Below are positions 14,498 through 22,351 of a DNA stretch of 28,969 bases, one piece after another (position 1 is the first letter of the stretch; each line of letters begins with the position of its first letter). Origin of the DNA: a virus. The DNA lies in IMG/VR virus record IMGVR_UViG_3300036859_000781, positions 1 to 28,969 of that record. One strand, 5' to 3'. The translations under genes were made by a program, and so were the position numbers. The notes below the pieces were generated by a model. The model saw only the letters and a program-made list of their open reading frames with translations. It was not told where the DNA came from and did no database searches.

Positions 14498-16150
14498 ATG
14501 CGCCTCATTCCGCCGCTCCTGCAGATCACGACCGTGATTCTGCTGACGCTGGCCGTGCTCGTCTCCATCCTGCTGTCGACCGCCGCCAGTCGCGGTGGTG
14601 GCTCCGTTGCGATCTTCCGCACCCTGCGCGCGGTCGGCTTCGACCAGCGTCGAGCCCGAAACATCGCGATGGCGGCGGCCGCTGTTCTGGCGATCCGGCT
14701 GCCGTCCTGGTCCACCTACCGCCTCGCCGGCGGCGCCGACAGGGTGAACGAGCTCCGCCAGGAGGTCATCAACTGCAAGGGCAACGAGAACAGCCGCCAG
14801 CGCGCGCTGGACGGACTGCTCGCTGAAGAGAGCTCGACCCGTACCGCGGTCAACGCGCTCCTGGAAAGGGTGGTCGCCGGTAAGGCGACACCCGAAGAGC
14901 AGGCCTCCGTACCGAACCAGGAGAAGGCCCTGGCCTCGTTCGAGGCGCGCATCAACGCGGCCCGGTCGCTGGTCGCGAACGCCGCAGACGACGTGCTGAA
15001 GGCGGAGAAGGCGCTCCTGGCGGAGGAGAAGCGGATCTCCGCCGAGGACGCTTCGCTCGCCGCGCGTCCCTCCGGCCGCGTCGAGGTGGTCGAGGACCAG
15101 GCGGCGAAGTGGGCCAAGGACCCGAAGCGCGGCTACGAGAGCCACAGCGACTTCATGACGGACGTCATGATCTCCAACTCCACGGGCCACATGGACCCGC
15201 GCCTGAAGCCGCTGGCGACCCAGGGCTCCGACGAGCAGCAGGGCGCCAGCAACCCCTACGGCGGGTTCTTCGTACCCACGGCGGTCATGCCCGGCGTGCT
15301 GAGCATCGGTCCCGAGCTCGACCCGTTCGAGGGTCGCGTCACGCCGATCCCGATGACGGCCCCGTCGGTGAAGTTCAACGCGCGGGTCGACAAGAACCAC
15401 GCGACGAGCGTCTCCGGCGGATTCCGCGTCTACCGGCGACCGGAGACGGTCGACGGTACCCCGAGCCGCGCAGCGTACGAGCAGGTCACGCTCACGGCCA
15501 ACGAGGAGACGGGCGTCGCGTTCGCCACCGAGTCGGTCATCAACGACTCGCCCGAGTCGTTCGTCGCGATCATCACCGCGGGCATCGCCGACGAGTACGT
15601 CGCGGCGGCGATCCAGGAGCGCGTGAACGGCACCGGCGTCGGCGAGCGGCAGGGCTACATGGTGACGCCCTGCAAGATCACGATCGACAAGGAGGCCAAC
15701 CAGGCCGCGGACACCATCACGGTCGAGAACATCGACAAGATGGCCTCCCGCTGCTGGCGGTACGGCCAGTCGATCTACCTCGCGAACCACACGACCCGCC
15801 CGTCGCTGCGCGGTCTCGTGCGCATCGTGGGGACGGGCGGCGTGCCGGTGCCCTACTTCACCCAGAACACCGAGGGACAGGAGTTCCTCGACGGCCGGCC
15901 GATCTTCTTCACCGAGTTCGCGCCGGCGATCGGAGACCTCGGTGACCTCGCGCTGATCGTGCCCTCCCAGTACCTCGAGGGCACCTACCAGAGCGAGCAG
16001 TTCGCGGAGTCGATGCACGTGCGCTTCCTCGCGAACGAGCGCGCGTTCCGGTTCTACCGCCGGAACGACGGTCAGTGGTGGTGGCGGACGGCGCTGAGCC
16101 CGAAGAACGGCCTATCGCTGTCGCCCGTCGTTCTGCTGGGCGCGCGGTAG
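14498..16150 (+). CDS. Major capsid protein, HK97 fold, with N-terminal membrane-like segment
   Basis: A 550-residue capsid protein. The HK97 fold runs from about residue 210: SDFMTDVM, NPYGGFFVPTAVMPGVL, VKFNARVDKNH, ATESVINDSPESFVAIITAG, EEFLDGRP-type (EGQEFLDGRPIFFTEF) and DLALIVPSQYLEG. Residues 83-190 are a helical delta-like scaffolding region expected to be removed by the S49 protease upstream. Residues 7-30 (LLQITTVILLTLAVLVSILL) form a strong TM-type segment, followed by a second weaker hydrophobic stretch near 57-67; such a front is unusual for this family. The start is supported by GGAGGA at 14484-14489. Codon use is uniform across the N-terminus, so it appears to be truly encoded. 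If a shorter start is used, ATG 14671 would remove the membrane segment. Confidence 0.93.
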   Translation: MRLIPPLLQITTVILLTLAVLVSILLSTAASRGGGSVAIFRTLRAVGFDQRRARNIAMAAAAVLAIRLPSWSTYRLAGGADRVNELRQEVINCKGNENSRQRALDGLLAEESSTRTAVNALLERVVAGKATPEEQASVPNQEKALASFEARINAARSLVANAADDVLKAEKALLAEEKRISAEDASLAARPSGRVEVVEDQAAKWAKDPKRGYESHSDFMTDVMISNSTGHMDPRLKPLATQGSDEQQGASNPYGGFFVPTAVMPGVLSIGPELDPFEGRVTPIPMTAPSVKFNARVDKNHATSVSGGFRVYRRPETVDGTPSRAAYEQVTLTANEETGVAFATESVINDSPESFVAIITAGIADEYVAAAIQERVNGTGVGERQGYMVTPCKITIDKEANQAADTITVENIDKMASRCWRYGQSIYLANHTTRPSLRGLVRIVGTGGVPVPYFTQNTEGQEFLDGRPIFFTEFAPAIGDLGDLALIVPSQYLEGTYQSEQFAESMHVRFLANERAFRFYRRNDGQWWWRTALSPKNGLSLSPVVLLGAR

Positions 16151-16178
16151 GCGCGTCGCTACAGGGAAGGAGCCTGAG

Positions 16179-16613
16179 ATGACCGCCTCGTACGACAAGC
16201 TGAAGTCGACCCTGGCCGTCCGCACGTACGCGGACGACCCGGCCGACGCGACCGTCGCCCGCAAGATCGCCTGGGTGCCGATGGGCAAGAACTTCCTCGC
16301 CCTCTGCACCTTCATCTCCGGCACGGGGGTCCTGACGTTCAAGATCTTCGCGGCCGTCGACAGCAACGGCACCACGCCGACGCTCGTCAAGGCGCATGCC
16401 GACCCCACGCCCGCCGACGCCGCTGGCGACCAGGTCCACCTCGAGGTCTCCGCCGAGGAGGTCAAACAGGCCCTCGCCGGCGCGCAGTACGTGTCGGTCG
16501 AGATGGACAACGACGCGGCCAACGACATCAACGCGGTGACCTACGTGATGGAGGGAGGCGGCGTCGGTGGCCGCTTCTCCTACGAAGGCCTGACGGGCGA
16601 CGTCATCTCGTAG
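16179..16613 (+). CDS. Probable head decoration-type protein, unknown family
   Basis: A 144-residue protein from ATG with GAAGGAGCC about ten bases before. No signal peptide or TM. It is beta-rich (ALCTFISGTGVLTFKIFAAVD, VHLEVSAEEV, YVSVEMDN) and lies directly after the major capsid gene, where head-decoration or accessory capsid proteins are usually encoded. A strong terminator-like hairpin starts ten bases after its stop, suggesting it closes a transcription unit that includes the capsid gene. Virion location is inferred from position only. Confidence 0.6.
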   Translation: MTASYDKLKSTLAVRTYADDPADATVARKIAWVPMGKNFLALCTFISGTGVLTFKIFAAVDSNGTTPTLVKAHADPTPADAAGDQVHLEVSAEEVKQALAGAQYVSVEMDNDAANDINAVTYVMEGGGVGGRFSYEGLTGDVIS

Positions 16614-16623
16614 TCCTCACCTC

Positions 16624-16657
16624 GAGCCCGCCCGGCGTCGGCGCCCCGGGCGGGCTC
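16624..16657 (+). terminator. Intrinsic terminator-like hairpin after the capsid genes
   Basis: GAGCCCGCCCGG (16624-16635) and CCGGGCGGGCTC (16646-16657) form a perfect 12-bp stem with a ten-base loop, followed by TTCC. A 12-bp perfect stem in this short gap is unlikely by chance. The T tail is weak, as often in GC-rich genomes. It separates the capsid transcript from the beta-helix gene. Confidence 0.72.
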
Positions 16658-16691
16658 TTCCAGCAGTGCGCCAAACAGAGGAGAGACCCTC

Positions 16692-17633
16692 ATGGCCCGC
16701 ACCGAATTGTTCGCCCGCAAACAGCCTGGCGGCGTCTTCACGATCGCCGGACTCGAGCGTCAGCCCGGCTCGATTTTCTTCGTGCACAGCGGCACCGGCA
16801 CGAACGCGGCCGGGTACGGCGACAACCCGGACTCTCCGGTCGCCACGCTGGACTACGCCATCGGGCTGTGCACCGCGAACAAGGGCGACGTCATCATGGT
16901 CCTGCCCGGCCACGCGGAGACGCTCGCGGCGGCCGACGGGTTCGACGTCGACGTCGCCGGCGTCAAGATCATCGGCCTCGGCTGGGGCGCGCAGCGCCCG
17001 ACGTTCACGTTCAGCCAGACGGCCGCGACGGCCGCGGTCGGCGCGGCCTCCGTGACGATCGAGAACCTGCGCTTCAAGGCGGGGATCTCGGCGGTGGTGG
17101 TCGGCCTCTCGGTCGAGGCGGCCGGAACCGACCTGCAGCTCCGCGGGTGCGACTTCCTGCAGGGTGCCGCCCACTCCACGACCGGCTTCGACTTCGTGGA
17201 CAGCGTCATCCTGGCGGCCGGCGCGCACCGGGCGCTGATCGAGAATTGCCGCTTCCTGGCGGAGGCGGGCGTCGCCGGTGCCGCGACCGCGATCAAGCTC
17301 TCGGGCGCCGTCCACAACGTGACCATCCGCAACTGCGAGCTGATGGGCGACTACTCGACGGCTTGCATCAACGGCATCACGACGCTGTCGCAGCACCTCA
17401 TCGTCAGCGGCAACTTCGTGCACAACACGGACGCGGCGGAGCCGTACCTCGAGGTGCTCACCGGCACGACCGGGATCATCGCGGACAACCGCGGCCTGGC
17501 CAGCGGCGCCACCATCGCGGCCAACGCCGTCGCGGACGCGATGAGCCACTGCGAGAACTTCGTGACCAACAGCGCCGGGGCCATCGCGATCATCAAGGGC
17601 GCCGGCGGCTCGCCCGCGCTGGACGCCGACTAG
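16692..17633 (+). CDS. Parallel beta-helix (pectate-lyase-like fold) protein
   Basis: A 313-residue protein with AGAGGAGAGA just before its ATG. After an N-terminal segment ending IFFVHSGTGTNAAGYG comes a run of short strand-turn repeats typical of right-handed beta-helices: VIMVLPGHAETL, VKIIGLGWGAQRPTF, VTIENLRFKAG, LQLRGCDFLQ, ALIENCRFLAEAG, NVTIRNCELMG, LIVSGNFVHNTDAA, TGIIADNRGL. No obvious catalytic Asp/Arg cluster of polysaccharide lyases is seen, so a structural spike or decoration is more likely than an enzyme; a lyase role cannot be excluded. It is not a signal-peptide protein. It stands between two terminator-like hairpins, so it may be a self-contained unit inserted among head genes. 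Confidence 0.75.
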   Translation: MARTELFARKQPGGVFTIAGLERQPGSIFFVHSGTGTNAAGYGDNPDSPVATLDYAIGLCTANKGDVIMVLPGHAETLAAADGFDVDVAGVKIIGLGWGAQRPTFTFSQTAATAAVGAASVTIENLRFKAGISAVVVGLSVEAAGTDLQLRGCDFLQGAAHSTTGFDFVDSVILAAGAHRALIENCRFLAEAGVAGAATAIKLSGAVHNVTIRNCELMGDYSTACINGITTLSQHLIVSGNFVHNTDAAEPYLEVLTGTTGIIADNRGLASGATIAANAVADAMSHCENFVTNSAGAIAIIKGAGGSPALDAD

Positions 17634-17640
17634 CGATCCT

Positions 17641-17668
17641 GGGGCCGGGCCATCGGGTCCGGCCCCCT
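17641..17668 (+). terminator. Intrinsic terminator-like hairpin after the beta-helix gene
   Basis: GGGGCCGG (17641-17648) pairs with CCGGCCCC (17659-17666). Three more pairs inside (one of them G-U) give an 11-bp stem with an ATCG tetraloop, followed by CTTC. It begins eight bases after the beta-helix stop and lies just before the ribosome site of the next gene. Confidence 0.65.
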
Positions 17669-17685
17669 TCATCCGAGGAGGTCGC

Positions 17686-18135
17686 ATGTTCGGCAGCACC
17701 GCAAAGCCCTTCCGGCGCGCGGCCGCTCTGGTCGCGGCGCTGGTACTGCTGGGCGCGCCCTACGCGCGGGCGGCCGGCACCGTCACCACCAACGAGACCA
17801 CCCACACCAGCGTCCGGAAGATCGTCTTTTCGTGGACGTCCGCCGTGGGCGGGGCCGCGGACGGAACGTCCACCGCCGTGTTCGACGGGAAGCTCCTGGG
17901 GCTTACGACCATTCCGTCCGGCGGCGGCACGGCGCCCGCCGACAACTACGACGTCGTCGTCAACGACGCGGCTGGCCACGACGTGTTGCTCGGCGCCGGC
18001 GCCAACCGCGACACGGCCACCACGGAGCACGTCGCGGGCGACAGCCTGGGCGCGATCGCCGGCACGAAGCTCACCCTGGGCGTCACGAACGCCGGCGACG
18101 CCAAGCAAGGCACCGTCATCCTCTACGTGCGGTAG
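17686..18135 (+). CDS. Small protein with apparent signal peptide, unknown function
   Basis: A 149-residue protein preceded by GAGGAGG. Residues 1-30 look like a Sec signal peptide: basic FRR at 9-11, hydrophobic core AAALVAALVLLGA and an ARAAG cleavage region near 29-30. The mature part is beta-rich, Gly/Thr/Ala-rich and cysteine-free (VRKIVFSWTSAVGG, NYDVVVNDAAGHDVLLGAGA, LTLGVTNAGDA, GTVILYVR), a layout seen in small phage virion proteins of the head-tail region. The signal peptide is at odds with a virion assembly role in the cytoplasm. Either the leader is only a hydrophobic N-arm, or this is an exported accessory (moron-like) protein. The terminators on its 5' side suggest separate expression. 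Confidence 0.65.
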   Translation: MFGSTAKPFRRAAALVAALVLLGAPYARAAGTVTTNETTHTSVRKIVFSWTSAVGGAADGTSTAVFDGKLLGLTTIPSGGGTAPADNYDVVVNDAAGHDVLLGAGANRDTATTEHVAGDSLGAIAGTKLTLGVTNAGDAKQGTVILYVR

Positions 18136-18145
18136 GCGGGGTTTC

Positions 18146-19105
18146 ATGGCCCTGGCCCCCTGCTCGATGGCGACGGTCGCGGAGTTCCTGGTCTTCTACC
18201 CGCTCGAGGGGAAGGGGACGGCGGACGCGATCGAAGCGTCGCTCGAGGACGCCTCGTTCGACATCGAGGGCGCAGGGCTGGGCGGTCGCCGCGGCGTCTA
18301 CCGGGGCCCGGTCGAGGACGATGCCAGCATCTGCGCCGCGCAGGCGATTGCGGACGGCGCGCTCGTGATCGCCGACCCGCCGGCGGCCGCGGGCCGAACG
18401 CTGGTTGTGACCAAGACGGACACCGACCGCTCGTTGACGGCAGGCATCCTGACGGTCAGCCAGGCGGATCCGCCGCTCTCGGAGACGTTTGACCTGACGC
18501 TCGGAAACCAGCTGCACGGGGTGAAGTTCTTCACCGCCGTGGTGACCGCGACGCTCTCGGGTGTCAACGGCGCGGGCTCGGGGGACACCGTCAAGGTGGG
18601 CACGTCCCCGGGCTACACCGAGCTCTACAGCCCCTCCGGCGGCTGCAGCCTCATCACGCCCCGCGAGTGGCCGGTCCTCTACGTCGCGGACGTGTTCTCC
18701 GACTACTACAGGGTTTTCGGAGCGGACACCCTCCTCCAGGAGGGCGTCGACTTCGAGCTCCGCAACGTCGACACCAGCAAGCGCTCCATCGCCCGCATCT
18801 CGAACGGACTCGACGTGCCGTGGGCCGCCGGGCACCGGACGACCAAGGCGCGGATGTCGGCGGGCTGGAACGGCGTCGCGCGCGTGCCGCGGAACGTGAA
18901 GGGCGTTTGCCTGGAGCTCGCGGCATGGCACTACCAGCACCGCGTGAAGAAGGAGCACGGGCTGGTCAGCCGCCAGGACCAGGGCGGCAACGTGACGCGT
19001 AGCGGCCCTCCGATGCTCACCCAGGGGATGCGCGCGCGCCTGTCGACGGAGTGGCGCCCGGACGCGATGCCCACCGCGGAGCGGTCCTGGAGCGAGTCCC
19101 GATGA
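18146..19105 (+). CDS. Head-tail connector (adaptor) protein
   Basis: A 319-residue protein; ATG 18146 follows a GGCGGGG element, and ATG 18167 is an alternative. The N-terminal region (TVAEFLVFYPLEGKGTADAIEASLEDASFDI) and the C-terminal region (VPRNVKGVCLELAAWHYQHRVK) resemble the helical gp6-type connector split around a long insert (about residues 40-200) that is beta-rich and includes TLVVTKTDTDRSLTAGILTV. It lies after the capsid module and before the neck genes, where the connector attached below the portal is expected. The insert makes it about three times the usual connector length, so it may be a connector carrying an extra beta domain. Confidence 0.68.
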   Translation: MALAPCSMATVAEFLVFYPLEGKGTADAIEASLEDASFDIEGAGLGGRRGVYRGPVEDDASICAAQAIADGALVIADPPAAAGRTLVVTKTDTDRSLTAGILTVSQADPPLSETFDLTLGNQLHGVKFFTAVVTATLSGVNGAGSGDTVKVGTSPGYTELYSPSGGCSLITPREWPVLYVADVFSDYYRVFGADTLLQEGVDFELRNVDTSKRSIARISNGLDVPWAAGHRTTKARMSAGWNGVARVPRNVKGVCLELAAWHYQHRVKKEHGLVSRQDQGGNVTRSGPPMLTQGMRARLSTEWRPDAMPTAERSWSESR

Positions 19106-19614
19106 TCGGGCCCATGACGCCCAACCAGCTGCGGATGCACCTCGCCAACAAGGCGGGGAAGGGCCTCGACAACCTCGTCAAGAACGCCCTGCGCCGCGGT
19201 GCCCGCCGGGTGAAGACGCGGGGCATCCGCCGCCTGGCGAAGAAGGGCATCGCGCACTCCATCTGGGGGAAGAAGCGGTCGGGCCTCAACCGCGCGGTCA
19301 AGGTCGGTCGCGCCGAGGAATCCGGCCAGGGCTGGTCCGTGGACATCGAGGCCAAGGGCATCCCCGCGTTGGTCGAGGAGGGCGGCCAGGGGAAGGGGCC
19401 CTATCCCATCAAGGCCCGCCGTCCCGCCCGCAACGGCCGGAAGCTGCTCTCGTTCCGCGGCTCTGGTGGTAGAGGCATCGCGGACGGGTCCGTGACCCAT
19501 CCGCCGCTCCGGGTCGCCAAGGACCCCTGGCTCTCGCCCTCGCTCGACGAGGAGTCGCCGTCGATTGAGCGCGACCTCGAGTTCTCGCTGGACCTGTTCA
19601 CGGAGGCGGACTAG
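19102..19614 (+). CDS. Neck/tail-completion protein, HK97 gp10-like
   Basis: A 170-residue basic protein with ATG in an ATGA overlap. The N-terminal half is Lys/Arg-rich and helical (ANKAGKGLDNLVKNALRRGA, VKTRGIRRLAKKG), then a KVGRAEESGQGWSVDIEAKG segment and a Pro/Arg-rich PYPIKARRPARNGRKLL stretch that resembles the conserved core of HK97 gp10-like neck proteins (where a loop binds the portal-connector ring). Its position between the connector and tail-terminator genes supports the call. Family assignment rests on position and pattern, not on a diagnostic motif. Confidence 0.62.
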   Translation: MIGPMTPNQLRMHLANKAGKGLDNLVKNALRRGARRVKTRGIRRLAKKGIAHSIWGKKRSGLNRAVKVGRAEESGQGWSVDIEAKGIPALVEEGGQGKGPYPIKARRPARNGRKLLSFRGSGGRGIADGSVTHPPLRVAKDPWLSPSLDEESPSIERDLEFSLDLFTEAD

Positions 19615-20177
19615 TGGTCGTGCGCGAACCGTTCGCGGAGCTCGTGACGCTGGCGCTGCTGACTCGCCTCCGCGAGATCGAAGGCGACGGTGGGCTGACC
19701 CGCTGGTACACGCCGACCGTCGTGACGCGCGCCGGCGCCTTCGTCTCCGAGGGCGAGGAGTCCATTCTCGACACGAGCATCGAGGGCGACAAGGTCATCC
19801 TCCTGCTGATCCCCGACACCACCGAGGACGAGGACTCGACCTACACCGAGGTCTCGACCACGAAGGCCTACGACCTGGTGGCGCTGAAGGTGTTCGACCC
19901 GGCGATCAAGAGCCCGCTGCACAAGGACTACGACACAGAGGAAAACCCAACGCGCGAGACGGTCCAGAACCGTCTGGAGGCGGACTGCAAGAACCAGCTG
20001 CGCGGGAACCTGACGCTCGAGGAGGAGGCGATCGACTTCGGGGCCAACCAGGTGCTGCACATCACGATCCCGATGACGAACAAGAGCGAAGAGGACACCT
20101 GGATCGAGGGCGCCGGCTGGGCGGCGGTGTTCATGCGCATCGAGGTGCAGTGCAACCACGCGGACACGGCGGCATAA
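19614..20177 (+). CDS. Probable tail terminator / minor tail protein
   Basis: A 187-residue protein whose GTG shares one base with the previous stop (TAGTG). It is acidic, without TM or signal peptide, and mixes helix and strand (PFAELVTLALLTRLREIEGDGGL at the start, DLVALKVFDPAIKSPLHKDYD later). In this order (connector, gp10-like, then this gene, then the tail tube) the tail terminator that caps the tube is expected here. Confidence is limited because no sequence motif identifies it. Confidence 0.55.
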   Translation: MVVREPFAELVTLALLTRLREIEGDGGLTRWYTPTVVTRAGAFVSEGEESILDTSIEGDKVILLLIPDTTEDEDSTYTEVSTTKAYDLVALKVFDPAIKSPLHKDYDTEENPTRETVQNRLEADCKNQLRGNLTLEEEAIDFGANQVLHITIPMTNKSEEDTWIEGAGWAAVFMRIEVQCNHADTAA

Positions 20178-20194
20178 ACGCGAAGCGGCAGGCG

Positions 20195-20208
20195 CCGGCC
20201 CGGGCCGG
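20195..20208. repeat. 14-bp perfect GC palindrome
   Basis: CCGGCCCGGGCCGG reads the same on both strands and lies in the gap after the probable tail-terminator gene, directly before a small gene. In DNA this GC-rich, a few 14-bp palindromes are expected by chance in 29 kb, so no function is claimed. Confidence 0.4.
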
Positions 20209-20215
20209 AGAGGAG

Positions 20216-20404
20216 ATGGTCAGCATCCGGCGCAGCGTCCTCGACGCGCTGACCCTCGAGGTGGGGACGCTGCGCACCCAGGTGGATGCGGCCGTCGGCG
20301 CCCTGGCGGAGGTCGAGACGCCCGGCCCGAAGGGCGTGCACGCGGGCTGGAAGCGGTTCAGGGAGAAGGCGCGGGCGCAGGCGGACGAGCGCCGCGGGAG
20401 GTGA
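20216..20404 (+). CDS. Small helical protein of unknown function
   Basis: A 62-residue protein from ATG (20216). It is helical and charged (SIRRSVLDALTLEVGTLRTQVDAAVGALAEVE, then a basic tail KRFREKARAQADERRGR). GGAG at 20206-20209 is placed for translation. Its GTG-overlapping stop (GTGA at 20401-20404) links it to the next gene. The amphipathic helix could form a small coiled coil; no family recognised. Confidence 0.5.
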   Translation: MVSIRRSVLDALTLEVGTLRTQVDAAVGALAEVETPGPKGVHAGWKRFREKARAQADERRGR

Positions 20405-20409
20405 GTTCG

Positions 20410-20709
20410 ATGAAGGTCAAGGAGAACAAAGCCGACGAGACGGGCGAACAGGCCGCAGGCGGACCGGAAGCGGCCGCGACGCCTCCCGCCGCACCGGCGC
20501 CGAAGGTGCCCACGTACCGGGCGCTGAAGGGCTTCAGCTGGCCGCTCCCGAAGCCGGAGACGGGGGACCACACGAAGGCCGACGGCACGGTCGTAAAGAA
20601 CCACGTCCGCCGGTCGGTGCACGTCGAGGAGGGCTCGACGAAGGTTTCGGTGCCGGAGGCCCATGTCGAGGCCCTCCTGGCGATGGGCGCAATCGAGAAG
20701 GAGGGCTAG
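20410..20709 (+). CDS. Small protein of unknown function upstream of the tail tube gene
   Basis: A 99-residue product from ATG 20410, preferred over GTG 20401 because GGGAG (20396-20400) is well spaced for it. The N-terminal third is disordered and Ala/Pro/Glu-rich. The C-terminal part (PTYRALKGFSWPLPKPETGD, then VEEGSTKVSVPEAHVEALLAMGAIEKEG) ends in a short helical motif seen in small phage proteins that precede tail tube genes. Its role is not known. Confidence 0.6.
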   Translation: MKVKENKADETGEQAAGGPEAAATPPAAPAPKVPTYRALKGFSWPLPKPETGDHTKADGTVVKNHVRRSVHVEEGSTKVSVPEAHVEALLAMGAIEKEG

Positions 20710-20713
20710 GGCG

Positions 20714-21889
20714 ATGTCTCTGGCGCACGGCAAGAAGACGTATTTCGCGCTCGACACGCTGGCGGGCGCGCTGACGAGCGTCAAGGGGGCGGGCGACTCC
20801 GTCACCTACACGCCCGCGACCGACCAGCCGGACACCACCGTGTTCGGTGACCGCTCGATGAAGCGCGGCCTGGTCGGGAAGAACCGCTCCCGGTTCCAGT
20901 TCGCCGGGTTCGTGAAGGGTTCGCTGGCGGGGAGCTCCGGCCAGGTGCACGGGAAGAAGACGCGTGTGCTCCTGAACGAGTTCGCGCCGTCCACCCAGAT
21001 CGAGACCACGACCGTCGCGCGGTCGATGCCCGCGGTCACCACCGACGGCTACGGCGTCGACAACGAGGAGAACGATCTCAAGGGCCACATCGACGGCTCG
21101 ATCACGTTCAGCGGTGGCTACCGCGGCGCCGCGGGCGAGATCGACACGATCCTCCGCACGATCCGGGCCTCCGAGACGCGCGGCGTCATCTCCATCGCTC
21201 CGAGCGGGTTCGCCGTCGGGAACCTGGTCGACATGGGCGCGCTGGCGATCACCGAGAAGGGCGTGCAGTCGCCGCTGCAGGGCAAGGCGATGACGTCCGT
21301 CACCGCGCCGTGCGACGGCGAGGTCGACCTCGGCGTGTCGCTGCACGACACGACCGCGGAGACGACGACCTTCGACGGCACCGCCGTCGACGAGACGGCG
21401 GCTACCGCCAACGGGGGCGTCGGGCATCTGCACTGCACGGCGTTCACCGGCACCACGGGCACGTGGAAGATCCAGCACTCGCCCGACAACAGCGCGTGGT
21501 CCGACCTCATCGCGTTCGCGGCGGTCACGGCCGTCGGCTCCCAGCGGATCGAGCTCGCCGAGGGCACGGCGGTCGAGCGCTACGTGCGGGCCATCTGCTC
21601 CAACGACAACTTCTCGACCGCGATCGTCGCGATCGTGTTCGGTCGCCGGGACTTCGCCTACGGAACGGCGGGCACCCATCGCCACTTCGTCGGGCTCGTG
21701 CACAAGGACGCCGCCGCAGGCGCGTCGACGTCCGCGTCGTACGGCGCCGAGGGCAACGCGACCGGCAAGCCCAGCGTCACGTGCGAGGTCTACTGCGTCA
21801 GCTACAGCGTGACCTACCCGCACAACGCCCCCTCGAAATTCACGGCGGATTTCGTCGCGACCGGCGCGGTCGCTGACGGCACGTACTAA
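20714..21889 (+). CDS. Major tail (tube) protein with extra beta domain
   Basis: A 391-residue protein whose ATG starts four bases after the previous stop. The N-terminal half (FALDTLAGALTSVKGAGDSVTYTP, RSMKRGLVGKNRSRFQFAGF, ITFSGGYRGAAGEIDTIL) fits tail-tube proteins, which carry a beta-sandwich fold forming hexameric rings. Residues about 215-310 (HLHCTAFTGTTGTWKIQHSP, DNSAWSDL, then IELAEGTAVERYVRAIC) form a separate beta-sandwich like the Ig/carbohydrate-binding-type decoration domains found in many siphophage tube proteins. The next genes encode the chaperones and tape measure, as expected. Alternative identity as an unrelated virion protein is unlikely given this order. Confidence 0.78.
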   Translation: MSLAHGKKTYFALDTLAGALTSVKGAGDSVTYTPATDQPDTTVFGDRSMKRGLVGKNRSRFQFAGFVKGSLAGSSGQVHGKKTRVLLNEFAPSTQIETTTVARSMPAVTTDGYGVDNEENDLKGHIDGSITFSGGYRGAAGEIDTILRTIRASETRGVISIAPSGFAVGNLVDMGALAITEKGVQSPLQGKAMTSVTAPCDGEVDLGVSLHDTTAETTTFDGTAVDETAATANGGVGHLHCTAFTGTTGTWKIQHSPDNSAWSDLIAFAAVTAVGSQRIELAEGTAVERYVRAICSNDNFSTAIVAIVFGRRDFAYGTAGTHRHFVGLVHKDAAAGASTSASYGAEGNATGKPSVTCEVYCVSYSVTYPHNAPSKFTADFVATGAVADGTY

Positions 21890-21913
21890 CCCGGAGAGGA
21901 GCGCAGCAAGCCT

Positions 21914-22351
21914 ATGGCTCGAATCGTGACGGTGTCGCTGGGCGGGGAGGACCGCGTTCTCAAGTTCACGGCGGCGGAGGCGATGGAGCTCAACCGCCAC
22001 TTCAACAAGCCCATGCGGCGCCTGATGGCGGAGGACATCTGTCCGACCGACGGGGCCGGACAGCCCACGTACGACTTCAACCACGAGGCCGTCATATACG
22101 CGCTCTACATGGGCCTGCGCCACATCCGCAAGATGTCGCTGGAGCTCGCCGTCAGGTGGTTCACGGAGGCCATCGGAGAAGGCGGCGACGGGGCGGTCAG
22201 CATCACCAACCAGATCATCGACGCGATGTACCTGAGCGGGATCGTGCGCGGCTACTCGGTCGACCTCCACAAGGAGATGGAGCCCGAGAAAGCCGCGGCC
22301 GAGGACGAGACGCCGGAGGGAAAAGCCGTGCGGCCGCCCGACGCGCCCTGA
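21914..22351 (+). CDS. Tail assembly chaperone, gpG-like (0-frame product)
   Basis: A 145-residue protein, the G-type chaperone normally found between the tube and tape-measure genes. It starts IVTVSLGGEDRVLKFTAAEAMEL, is largely helical, and ends in a charged tail (EPEKAAAEDETPEGKAVRPP). It would coat the tape measure during tail assembly and is not part of the virion. Near its 3' end is the slippery heptamer GGGAAAA (22318-22324), in the reading frame needed for a -1 slip. An SD-like GGAGAGGAG lies somewhat far (about 13 bases) from the ATG. Confidence 0.82.
   Translation: MARIVTVSLGGEDRVLKFTAAEAMELNRHFNKPMRRLMAEDICPTDGAGQPTYDFNHEAVIYALYMGLRHIRKMSLELAVRWFTEAIGEGGDGAVSITNQIIDAMYLSGIVRGYSVDLHKEMEPEKAAAEDETPEGKAVRPPDAP

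Noticed and set aside
20195-20208. 14-bp palindrome as an operator
   Set aside because: A few such palindromes are expected by chance in 29 kb of this GC content, and no partner site was seen.
20534-22270. 578-codon minus frame across the tail genes
   Set aside because: Antisense to the tail tube and chaperone genes with no recognisable domain; shadow.
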